Assembly: GCA_043719475.1 (NCBI GenBank)
Contig: JAYSTS010000193.1
Location: 1 to 14,740 of the forward strand
Length of the DNA: 14,740 nucleotides
Source: SYFY01 sp043719475
Lineage (GTDB): Bacteria > Pseudomonadota > Gammaproteobacteria > Pseudomonadales > Azotimanducaceae
Direction of reading: 5' to 3'
The notes under the pieces are model-generated. The model was given only the letters and a program-made list of their open reading frames with translations. It did no database searches and was not told where the DNA came from. Positions 1-5,952 of this stretch are shown piece after piece. Made by a program: the position numbers and the translations under genes. Within the stretch, counting starts at the first letter, position 1, and each line of letters opens with the position of its first letter.

Positions 1-105
1 GTTTGAGGCGCGTAGTGGGCGCTACGCAACGAAAACGAACGGAAAAGCGGGCCGAAGTGGCGCCGCCGCAGCCTGTCGAGCTTCTGCCGCGCAGACTCCT
101 AGCGA
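1..105. repeat. Foreign or repeat-like sequence at the broken end of the MFS gene
   Basis: From about base 105 to the left edge the sequence no longer encodes a membrane protein in the MFS frame. It contains a short inverted repeat (GCGTAG at 10-15 and CTACGC at 22-27) and a small palindrome, CTGCCGCGCAG, around 84-94. Bases 70-83 match 12 of 14 bases of the arm of the inverted repeat at 2155-2168. This could be the end of an insertion element or dispersed repeat that interrupts the transporter gene, but the rest lies outside the window and no transposase is visible. Low confidence. Confidence 0.3.
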
Positions 106-579
106 CCAATAACCGATGATGCCGCCAAGCAGGGCACCAATGGCAAGCCCTGCCTGCGACATCGATCCCATCTGACCAAAGTGATGGTGATAGCTGGCTT
201 CGTTCCGGTCTTCGGCCAGTGAATCGTGCAGCAGTGCCGCGTTATTACCTGAAAACAAGGCTCTGGACGTCCCCTCGAGAAATGCACCGACGAACAGCAG
301 CAGCTCACCCGAAGCGGCTGCATAGGCGCAGATCGCAAGCACCGACAGAAAGGCGCCAGAGATCATCGTGATTCGTCGGCCTGCTCGATCGGACAAGACC
401 CCAGTCGGTACTTCCAGGAGAGCGCTGGTGAGTTGGGTTGTTGCGAAAACGCTCATGCCAAGGGCGTATGAACCGGCGACTTCAGAGAAGTAGATGATCG
501 CGAACGGACCATAGAGTCGCAGGTCCAGCAGCAGGTTGAACCACAGCAGACGCCGCAGATTCGGGTGTGCACAGATCAC
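22..579 (-). pseudogene. Truncated MFS transporter (N-terminal half only)
   Basis: The first ~160 residues are a typical Major Facilitator Superfamily N-terminus. TM1 lies at about 9-31 and TM2 at about 40-60. MFS motif A (GVLSDRAGRR) lies between TM2 and TM3 at residues 60-69, TM3/TM4 span 70-105, and TM5 is at about 143-160. Family members have about 400 residues and 12 segments; this frame stops at 185. The last ~23 residues (rich in Ala, Arg and Pro, from about base 98 down) do not look like TM6. One other minus-strand frame stays open to the window edge but is arginine-rich and not membrane-like, so a simple frameshift does not rescue the gene. The first codon is GTG at 577-579. The gene lies just downstream of vapC and of the phosphatase-tail remnant. 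It is most likely inactivated; substrate unknown. Confidence 0.7.
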
Positions 580-615
580 AACGACGTCGCATCAATCATC
601 AGTCAGCGTCCGCGG

Positions 616-663
616 GTTCGGATCAATCTCGGGTCATGTTGTTCGCGATCCTTGCCGCAGTCT
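616..663 (-). repeat. Direct repeat copy A: remnant of a histidine phosphatase 3' end
   Basis: This 48-bp segment matches 1395-1442 at 41 of 48 positions, at a constant offset of 779. Read on the minus strand it encodes the end of a protein, TAARIANNMTRD followed by TGA. The intact phosphatase gene (copy B) ends AARIAKNMAGD followed by TGA at the equivalent place. Similarity stops just inside the vapC side of the repeat. Copy A is therefore an orphan phosphatase tail between vapC and the MFS gene. Confidence 0.8.
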
Positions 664-672
664 GTCGATTTT

Positions 673-1110
673 CTATGCCGTGATCAGCGGGTTGCGCACG
701 GTGATGTCCCTGAAACGACTGAAGTCGCGATCAGCGGTCCACAACTCACGCACGCCGTGCTGCAGGCACAAGGCAGCAATTCGAGCGTCGTGCACCATTG
801 GCCCACGAATGCGGGCGCTGGTGAGTAGTGGGACGAGTGTGCCCCAGTGATTTCCTGATTCGGTCAATAACAAAAGAGTGGGTGACGCCATCCAGGCTTC
901 TACCTGCTCTATCGCGTGTTTGATGCTCGATGGTGGATTGAAGATCTTGTCATGCGTGGTTATGGCAATGAACTCATGGATACATGGCCAGGGCAGTGCC
1001 CACGCTGCCTGTCCTTCAGCCAGGTCCTTCAGGCAACTTGCGGCCGGCGTAAACCATTCCGAATCGCGCCGATGTGCATAAACCAGAATATTTGTATCGA
1101 CGGCGATCAA
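673..1110 (-). CDS. vapC: VapC-type PIN-domain toxin (putative ribonuclease)
   Basis: 145-residue PIN-domain protein. These toxins are Mg2+-dependent RNases, usually cutting tRNA or rRNA, held inactive by a cognate antitoxin. The acidic active-site residues are all in place: Asp5 (AVDTN), Glu46 (PCIHEF), Asp108 (VHDARIAA) and Asp127 (TADRDF). The chosen start is TTG at 1108-1110. It overlaps the antitoxin stop as TTGA, is preceded by a GAAGGGCGG ribosome site, and puts the first PIN strand (IAVDTNILVY) at the N-terminus. An upstream ATG at 1152 would add 14 unrelated residues and overlap the antitoxin by 46 bp. The TTGA overlap implies translational coupling to vapB. A broken phosphatase 3' end follows 9 bp after the stop. 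The family call is firm; the RNA target cannot be read from sequence. Confidence 0.88.
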   Translation of the reverse strand: MIAVDTNILVYAHRRDSEWFTPAASCLKDLAEGQAAWALPWPCIHEFIAITTHDKIFNPPSSIKHAIEQVEAWMASPTLLLLTESGNHWGTLVPLLTSARIRGPMVHDARIAALCLQHGVRELWTADRDFSRFRDITVRNPLITA

Positions 1111-1352
1111 CCGTTCCGCCCTTCGTACGACAGGTCGCGAATCTGATCCCAACTCAATCTGCGAGCGGCTGGCTGCAGTCCTTCGCCATCGATACTTGCA
1201 TCCTTCATGCGGAACCTGGATCGCGATTTATGCTCGCTGAGCACTTGCTGCAATCCTCTTTCAACAATGACCTTCAGCGTTGTCCCTTCGCGAGCAGCGA
1301 GTTTCTTGGCCTGATCGAGCAGTGGATCGGCGATATCGATGGTAGTCTTCAT
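1107..1352 (-). CDS. vapB: VapB-type antitoxin
   Basis: An 81-residue protein beginning MKTTIDIADPLLDQAKKLA. The short N-terminal strand followed by helices (to about residue 38, through ERGLQQVLSEH) is typical of ribbon-helix-helix VapB antitoxins of the DUF2191 type. The basic and polar C-terminal half would bind and block the toxin. The ATG at 1350-1352 was chosen because it gives the conserved MKTT start. An in-frame ATG at 1362-1364 would add only MGTH. Neither has a ribosome site at normal spacing; the strong AGGAGG at 1386-1391 instead serves a 9-codon reading frame that ends on this ATG. The start lies inside a 16-bp palindrome that is probably the autoregulatory operator. The gene overlaps vapC by 4 nt. 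Confidence 0.85.
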   Translation of the reverse strand: MKTTIDIADPLLDQAKKLAAREGTTLKVIVERGLQQVLSEHKSRSRFRMKDASIDGEGLQPAARRLSWDQIRDLSYEGRNG

Positions 1353-1378
1353 ATGGGTACCCATATCACATGACCCAT
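1349..1378 (-). CDS. Possible 9-codon leader peptide coupled to vapB
   Basis: An ATG at 1376-1378 sits 7 nt after a perfect AGGAGG (minus strand, 1386-1391). It opens a frame encoding MGHVIWVPI, whose TGA stop overlaps the vapB ATG as ATGA. No other start nearby has such a good ribosome site. Ribosomes may therefore load here and re-initiate at vapB. The peptide itself may have no function. Supported by sequence arrangement only. Confidence 0.35.
   Translation of the reverse strand: MGHVIWVPI
1351..1366. promoter_or_regulatory. 16-bp perfect palindrome, likely VapBC operator
   Basis: ATATGGGTACCCATAT is identical on both strands and covers the vapB start codons. A further half-site, TATGGGT on the minus strand, lies at 1373-1379, about 14 bp away. 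VapB antitoxins bind palindromes at their own promoter or start and repress the operon together with VapC, so this is the probable autoregulatory site. Confidence 0.6.
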
Positions 1379-1394
1379 ACTCCCGCCTCCTGGC

Positions 1395-1442
1395 GTTCGG
1401 GTCAATCCCCGGCCATGTTTTTGGCGATCCTTGCCGCAGCCT
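1395..1442 (-). repeat. Direct repeat copy B: 3' end of the intact phosphatase gene
   Basis: This is the counterpart of 616-663. It contains the last ~13 codons and stop of the histidine phosphatase plus a few bases beyond (CCGAAC in both copies). The seven mismatches fall largely at positions that change the encoded residues little. With copy A it brackets the vapBC module in direct orientation. Confidence 0.8.
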
Positions 1443-2124
1443 CTTCCATCGTTGTCAGCCACAAACCTTCCTTGGCCGGGTTGTAGCTGGTGAAGTTCAG
1501 CATGCGCAGAATCACCCGATGTTGTGGCGCCGTGTCCACATCGATGACGTTGATGCAGGCGTTGTCCTGCTCGATGCCGACGGTACCCCATGGCATCTGC
1601 ATCATGTGGTGAATGAGCAGTCGGTTGACCGCGCCATGCAGAACCGCCAACAAGGTTGTCCACGATTCATCCGCCAGCAGCTTTGCCCAGGCAGGCAGAA
1701 CCCTGGCTTCAAAATCGCCGAACGTTTCTCCACCTATGAAGCGCGCATTCGGGTCGTGTGCATCGATCCAGGGGTTGGCGATTCGTGCCACCCAATCGCG
1801 CTTTTCTTCTGGCGAGAGTGTCTCGATGATCTTCTGCCAGCCGGGTTTCACTTCTTCCAGTGCGGCGATGGGTTCGAGTGTGATGCCTTGCCGATCACCC
1901 AGAACGATACGAGCCGTTTCCTGAGTGCGTGGCAGGGACGAACAAATAGCACGATCGAACTGGATCGAGGCCAGTGTTTCGGACTGTCTGGCAGCCTGGG
2001 TTCGTCCGCGCGCGGACAGCGGCACGATGCGCTCATCCGGCACCATGCTGCCATCGGCATTGACATAGGCGGCCTCAGCATGGCGCATGAGAAAGATGCG
2101 ACGACGAGCGGGATGTTCGAACAC
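1402..2124 (-). CDS. Histidine phosphatase family protein (phosphoglycerate mutase-like)
   Basis: 240-residue member of the histidine phosphatase superfamily, which transfers phosphate through a phosphohistidine. The RHG-type motif is LMRHAEA with Arg14 and the nucleophile His15. A second phosphate-pocket arginine is Arg66 in SSLPRTQETA. An acidic residue at 90-91 (ALEEV) fits the proton donor, and the second histidine is His163 in VLHGAVNR. Length and motif order fit a complete enzyme; no signal peptide is visible. Members act on sugar phosphates, nucleotides or phosphoproteins, so the substrate cannot be assigned. The 3' end is duplicated beyond vapBC, and the vapB start lies about 50 bp downstream on the same strand, so read-through into vapBC is possible. 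Confidence 0.87.
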   Translation of the reverse strand: MFEHPARRRIFLMRHAEAAYVNADGSMVPDERIVPLSARGRTQAARQSETLASIQFDRAICSSLPRTQETARIVLGDRQGITLEPIAALEEVKPGWQKIIETLSPEEKRDWVARIANPWIDAHDPNARFIGGETFGDFEARVLPAWAKLLADESWTTLLAVLHGAVNRLLIHHMMQMPWGTVGIEQDNACINVIDVDTAPQHRVILRMLNFTSYNPAKEGLWLTTMEEAAARIAKNMAGD

Positions 2125-2151
2125 GTGGTGTCAACCTGATGGGAAAAGGTT

Positions 2152-2221
2152 AGGAGCCTGTCGGACTTGAGCGATCGTCCCACCCGGCGCAGTAGATCAG
2201 TCTCAAGTCCGACAGGCTCCT
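2152..2221. repeat. 20-bp perfect inverted repeat (REP/MITE-like hairpin)
   Basis: The arms AGGAGCCTGTCGGACTTGAG (2152-2171) and its exact complement (2202-2221) flank a 30-nt loop (2172-2201). GGTTAGG occurs at both edges (2148-2154 and 2223-2229), overlapping the left arm by three bases, which may or may not be a target duplication. The hairpin lies between the divergently spaced ends of the phosphatase gene (start) and the DUF454 gene (stop). No T-tract follows on the minus strand, so it is not a classic terminator, although it could still stop or stabilise the DUF454 transcript. It differs in sequence from the REP family elsewhere in this window. Confidence 0.8.
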
Positions 2222-2302
2222 GGGTTAGGGTAGAGCAGGGTCCGAAACGTCGCAATCCCAGAACTGAGAATGCAGGACTGAGAACCTGACCGGCGGTGCA
2301 CC

Positions 2303-2689
2303 TTAGTGTGAGGTCGGTGGTTCAGGCCTGGTCCACAGAAAGAACGAAACACCAGTCAGCGCAGCCGCCTGGATCCCGAGAATCCAGCCTGGCAAACCAA
2401 ACCACCATCCAGCCAGCAGGATGAGGCCCATGCTGACACTCCCCATCACCTTCGCCGGACGAGAGATGGCGTGATATTGCTGCCATGCCCGGATCGGTGG
2501 GCCTAGTCGTGGGTGACCGATCAGCCATGCATGCAATCGCGGCGAGCTGTTGGTGAAACAGATGGCAGACAGCAGCAGGAACGGCGTGGTCGGAAGCAAT
2601 GGCATCACGATGCCGATGAACCCTAGCACCAGACTCAGGACGCCAATGCCGATCAGCAGATAACGCTTGCTCTCGATGCCCAGGCTCAA
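2303..2689 (-). CDS. DUF454 (YbaN family) inner-membrane protein
   Basis: About 128 residues, matching the usual YbaN/DUF454 size. The conserved core is easy to see: a first hydrophobic segment (YLLIGIGVLSLVLGFIGIV), then MPLLPTTPFLLLSAICFTNSSPRLHAWL, the family hallmark, followed by a short loop (GHPRLGPPIRAW). Two closely spaced hydrophobic segments follow (VMGSVSMGLILLAGWWFGL and WILGIQAAALTGVSFFLW). The frame is open far upstream only because it runs through repeats. The most likely start is TTG at 2687-2689, with AGGAG about 10 nt upstream and the family N-terminus just after it. No ATG or GTG is available nearby. The function of the family is unknown. Confidence 0.78.
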   Translation of the reverse strand: MSLGIESKRYLLIGIGVLSLVLGFIGIVMPLLPTTPFLLLSAICFTNSSPRLHAWLIGHPRLGPPIRAWQQYHAISRPAKVMGSVSMGLILLAGWWFGLPGWILGIQAAALTGVSFFLWTRPEPPTSH

Positions 2690-2772
2690 GGGCGACCTGC
2701 TCCTGCATGAATTTCCGCCATGCTTGCCTCTCGTGGAGTTTCGCGCAAGTGTGGCGGGGTGACGTCGATTCT

Positions 2773-2934
2773 TGCGATCTCCTGATCGTAAAACGAGGCC
2801 AGCCTCTTTGTAGGAGCGATCTCCTGATCGCGAACCGAAACAAAGATCGCGATCAGGAGATCGCTCCCACAAGAGATCTCCCACCAGGGATCTCCCACCA
2901 GAGATCTCGCTCCCACCAGAGATCGCTCCCACAA
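2773..2934. repeat. REP-like palindrome cluster 1, with tandem degenerate half-units
   Basis: The core GGAGCGATCTCCTGATCGCG occurs at 2813-2832. Its 21-nt extended arm (2813-2833) pairs perfectly with 2847-2867 across a 13-nt loop. A partial unit precedes it at 2773-2790. After it, 2871-2934 holds about four tandem, shortened copies of an AGAGATC(TC)(GCT)CCCACC unit. The cluster fills the gap between the divergent DUF454 and acyl-CoA dehydrogenase genes. The same unit recurs at 4361-4502 and 8147-8259. The organisation resembles Pseudomonas-type REP elements, which are moved by RAYT transposases; none is in the window. Confidence 0.85.
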
Positions 2935-3036
2935 TTTGGGGTGGGTCGCCGGGGGTGTCAACAATGCCTGTTCTGCGGCTGGTCAAACTTGCCGGGCTCG
3001 CCCTATCATGCGGGTTCAATTTACTGGGGGATGGAC

Positions 3037-4305
3037 ATGAACTTTGATATTCCGGAAAAACTTCAGAACTACCTGAAGGAACTGGATGAATTTATCGAAC
3101 GCGAGATCAAACCAATCGAGAACTCCGACGACAACATCCGGTTTTTCGATCATCGACGTGAAGATGCGCGCACCGACTGGGACAAGGGTGGATTGCCCAG
3201 TGAAGACTGGGAAGCGCTGCTGCATCGGGTAAAGCGCATCGCCGATAAAGCCGGTCACTTTCGCTATGCACAGCCAGTGGAATACGGCGGCAAGGCAGGT
3301 AGCAACCTCGACATGGCGGTGATTCGCGAGCACTTCGCGAGCAAGGGACTGGGTCTGCATAACGATTTGCAGAACGAACACTCCGTCGTCGGCAACAATG
3401 TCGGCCTGATGCTGATGATCCTGTACGGCACTGAAGAGCAGAAAAAAGAGTGGATCGAAGATATGGCGGAAGGCCGGCGTGGTTTTGCTTTCGGCATCAC
3501 CGAACCCGACCACGGCTCCGATGCCACGCACATGGAAACCAACGCCTACAAGGATGGTGATGAGTGGGTGATCAATGGCGCCAAGACCTGGAACACGGGT
3601 ATTCACAAGGCCAAGTACGACATGATCATGGCGCGCACCAGCGGCAAGCCAGGTGATGGTGATGGCATCACTGCGTTTCTGACGCCCACCAATGCCGAAG
3701 GTTTCAAAGTTGAAGAAATGCTCTGGACCTTCAACATGCCAACCGACCATGGCCGCATCTCCTTGAAAGATGTGCGGGTACCGCATACGTCGATCTTTGG
3801 TGGTGAAGGCCGCGGCCTACAGATCGTTCAGCATTTTTTCAATGAAAACCGCATTCGCCAGGCCGCTTCGAGCCTTGGCGCTGCGCAGTTCTGCATCAAC
3901 GAAAGCGTAGAATACGCCAAGCACCGCAAACCCTTTGGCAAGCCGCTGTCGAGCAACCAGGCGATCCAGTTCCCCCTCGTGGAACTGCAGACCCAATGCG
4001 AGATGATCCGAGCGCTGATCCACAAGACAGCCTGGCAGATGGATACGTACGGCGCCTTCACGGTGTCGGACAAGGTCTCCATGTGTAACTACTGGGCGAA
4101 CCGGCTGTGCTGCGAAGCGGCCGACCGCGCGATGCAGGTGCATGGTGGTCTTGGTTATTCACGACACAAGCCATTCGAGCATATCTATCGCCACCATCGC
4201 CGCTATCGCATCACGGAAGGCTCGGAAGAAATCCAGATGCGTCGGATCGCCGGCTATATGTTCGGCTACATGAAACAGCGGGCGCCGAAGGGCGTCAGGG
4301 AATAA
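3037..4305 (+). CDS. Acyl-CoA dehydrogenase family protein (ACAD11/LvaC-like by context)
   Basis: 422-residue flavoprotein with the normal domain order: an N-terminal helical domain, a middle beta domain, and a C-terminal helical domain ending near residue 410. The FAD/substrate signature is FGITEPDHGSDA in the middle domain. The C-terminal signature is YRITEGSEEIQMRRIAG, where Glu394 occupies the catalytic base position of medium-chain acyl-CoA dehydrogenases. Ordinary members oxidise acyl-CoA to 2-enoyl-CoA. Those paired with an APH-type kinase (LvaC, ACAD10/11) instead help eliminate phosphate from a 4-phosphoacyl-CoA, and the next gene here is such a kinase. The start is ATG at 3037, 6 nt after GGGGG; ATG at 3031 (adding Met-Asp) is possible. 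The frame is open 330 bp further upstream, but only through the repeat cluster. Soluble, cytoplasmic. Confidence 0.9.
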   Translation: MNFDIPEKLQNYLKELDEFIEREIKPIENSDDNIRFFDHRREDARTDWDKGGLPSEDWEALLHRVKRIADKAGHFRYAQPVEYGGKAGSNLDMAVIREHFASKGLGLHNDLQNEHSVVGNNVGLMLMILYGTEEQKKEWIEDMAEGRRGFAFGITEPDHGSDATHMETNAYKDGDEWVINGAKTWNTGIHKAKYDMIMARTSGKPGDGDGITAFLTPTNAEGFKVEEMLWTFNMPTDHGRISLKDVRVPHTSIFGGEGRGLQIVQHFFNENRIRQAASSLGAAQFCINESVEYAKHRKPFGKPLSSNQAIQFPLVELQTQCEMIRALIHKTAWQMDTYGAFTVSDKVSMCNYWANRLCCEAADRAMQVHGGLGYSRHKPFEHIYRHHRRYRITEGSEEIQMRRIAGYMFGYMKQRAPKGVRE

Positions 4306-4360
4306 ACGAAGGGAGCTCGCTCCTTCAGGTGGTGGGATAAGTCTCTGGGGGGCGGTCAAT

Positions 4361-4502
4361 GTGGGAGTGGTTCTCTGTGGGGGGGGGGGGTCACTGTGGG
4401 AGCGGTCTCCTGACCGCGAAACAAGGATCGCGATCAGGAGATCGCTCCCACAGAAGATCGCGATCAGGAGATATCTCCCACAAGAGATCGCGTTCCCACA
4501 AC
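4361..4502. repeat. REP-like palindrome cluster 2
   Basis: A near-perfect 25-nt hairpin forms between 4395-4419 and 4428-4452, with two compensable G/T positions and an 8-nt loop. A further half-unit lies at 4457-4481 and a truncated one at 4486-4500. A degenerate unit starts at 4361. Units belong to the family seen at 2773-2934. The cluster lies between the acyl-CoA dehydrogenase and the kinase fusion and contains a 12-G run. It may end or attenuate transcription or protect the upstream mRNA. Confidence 0.85.
4379..4390 (+). repeat. Run of 12 G residues
   Basis: An uninterrupted G12 tract sits between a degenerate and an intact REP unit. Such tracts slip during replication and are also error-prone in sequencing. 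It is intergenic, so it would change spacing upstream of the kinase gene rather than a reading frame. Confidence 0.85.
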
Positions 4503-4539
4503 CGGTCAACCCTTCTTCATCATTGACAAAGGTGTGTGC

Positions 4540-5952
4540 ATGAGTGAATTCCAGTCACTCCTGAAAACTGTACTGGCACGCGAGATCGCGGAATATCGCG
4601 ATCTTGTCACGTGTGAGCGCTTGTCGGGAGGCGCGAGCCAGGAAACTTACCGCATCGTCATCACGACGGATGCCGGTGAACAGAAGCTCTGTATGCGCCG
4701 CGCACCGGGTGGCATCAAGGTGGAGACGGTGGCCCAGCATCCCGGACTGGCAACGGAAGCACTGCTGATGCAGGTCGCGCGAGAAGCGGGTGTGCCCGAA
4801 CCACAGGTTCGCCATGTGCTGACGGACGCCGATGGTCTCGGTGATGGTTTCATCATGGAGTGGCTTGAAGGCGAAGCCCTCGGCGCGCGAATCGTCAAGT
4901 CGCCCGAGTTTGATGCCATTCGACCGCGCCTGGCCTTTTTATGCGGTCAGGCACTGGCGCGCATCCACAGTGTCGATGTGGTCGCCACCGGTTTGTCAGA
5001 TCGACTTGGCCGTCTGACGGCCGAAGAGTTTGTGCACCAGACCTGGGATCGCTACAAGCTGCTCGGTACGCCACAACCGATGATCGACTATGCCGCTCGC
5101 TGGTTGCTCACCCATCTACCCAATACCAACCAGCCAGCGCTGGTGCACAACGATTTCCGCAACGGCAACATCATGTTCAATCCAAACGGGATCGTCGCTG
5201 TCCTGGATTGGGAAGTGGCACACGTCGGCGATCCGATGCGCGATCTCGGCTGGATCTGCACCAATTCGTGGCGATTCGGTCGCACTGAATTGCCAGTCGG
5301 TGGCTTCGGTGAATACCAGGATCTGTTTGCAGGTTATGAGAGCGTGACTGGTAAACCGGTGGATCCACAACACGTGAAATTCTGGGAAGTGTTCGGTTCG
5401 TTCTGGTGGGCCATCGGCTGTCTTGGCATGGCCGAACACTATCGATCCGGCCCTGACAAGACGGTTGAGCGGCCCGGCATCGGTCGACGTTCATCGGAGT
5501 GCCAGGTGGACTGTGTGAACCTGCTGATACCTGGCCCCGTGCGTTTGCTCGAAGGGGCGCCGATGAACGACGGTGACATGCCAAGGCTCGATGAACTGCT
5601 CGGCAGTGTCCGTGACTTCCTGCATGGTGATGTGATGAAGACCACGCAGGGACGCACTAATTTTCTTGCACGTGTCGCCGGTAATTCGCTGGATATCGTG
5701 CTGCGTGATCTCGCTACCGGGTCAACACATCGCGCAGAGGAACTCTCGCGATTGCAGGGTTTGCTGGGTCGATCGGGATCGTTACTGGAGTTGCGCGGCG
5801 CACTCACTGAGCGACTACGTGCTGGAACGATCAACCTCGATAACCAGGCGCTTATAGATCACCTCAGACAAACGGTGGTCAATCAGGTGGCAATCGATCA
5901 GCCAAGATATTCCGGGTACCAAACAGCGGCCAGTCGAGCGCTGAAGGCTTGA
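4540..5952 (+). CDS. ACAD10/11-N-like phosphotransferase fused to a DUF6285-like domain
   Basis: 470 residues in two parts. Residues ~1-340 are an APH/choline kinase-fold phosphotransferase: glycine-rich loop LSGGASQETYRI (~28-39), catalytic loop LVHNDFRNGNIMF with base Asp205 and Asn210, and metal-binding VLDWEVAHVGDPMRDLGW with Asp223. Close relatives (LvaA, the N-terminal domains of ACAD10/11) phosphorylate the hydroxyl of 4-hydroxyacyl-CoAs. Residues ~348-470 (DELLGSVRDFLHGDV, NFLARVAGNSLDIVLRDL, LRAGTINLDNQALIDHLRQT, AIDQPRYSGY) resemble the small DUF6285 proteins, which I recall as free-standing neighbours of such kinases. The fusion may parallel the LvaA/LvaB pair; that link is inference. 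The start is ATG at 4540, 5 nt after AAAGGTG; GTG at 4534 is an alternative. The stop overlaps the next gene. Cytoplasmic. Confidence 0.87.
   Translation: MSEFQSLLKTVLAREIAEYRDLVTCERLSGGASQETYRIVITTDAGEQKLCMRRAPGGIKVETVAQHPGLATEALLMQVAREAGVPEPQVRHVLTDADGLGDGFIMEWLEGEALGARIVKSPEFDAIRPRLAFLCGQALARIHSVDVVATGLSDRLGRLTAEEFVHQTWDRYKLLGTPQPMIDYAARWLLTHLPNTNQPALVHNDFRNGNIMFNPNGIVAVLDWEVAHVGDPMRDLGWICTNSWRFGRTELPVGGFGEYQDLFAGYESVTGKPVDPQHVKFWEVFGSFWWAIGCLGMAEHYRSGPDKTVERPGIGRRSSECQVDCVNLLIPGPVRLLEGAPMNDGDMPRLDELLGSVRDFLHGDVMKTTQGRTNFLARVAGNSLDIVLRDLATGSTHRAEELSRLQGLLGRSGSLLELRGALTERLRAGTINLDNQALIDHLRQTVVNQVAIDQPRYSGYQTAASRALKA

Noticed and set aside
1339..2139. 266-codon plus-strand ORF
   Set aside because: It lies antisense over the histidine phosphatase, whose catalytic motifs are intact. 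The translated protein is Cys/His/Arg-rich with no recognisable domain.
2773..2934. CRISPR array
   Set aside because: The repeats are palindromic, unevenly spaced and lack unique spacers of constant length; no cas genes.
2690..3019. Long N-terminal extension of the DUF454 frame
   Set aside because: It again reads through REP units; the family N-terminus begins just after the TTG at 2689.
2707..3036. Long N-terminal extension of the acyl-CoA dehydrogenase frame
   Set aside because: The 110 extra codons run through the REP cluster and translate to repetitive, non-enzyme sequence. A good start with a ribosome site exists at 3037.
3016..3786. 256-codon minus-strand ORF
   Set aside because: Antisense shadow of the acyl-CoA dehydrogenase coding region; no family features.
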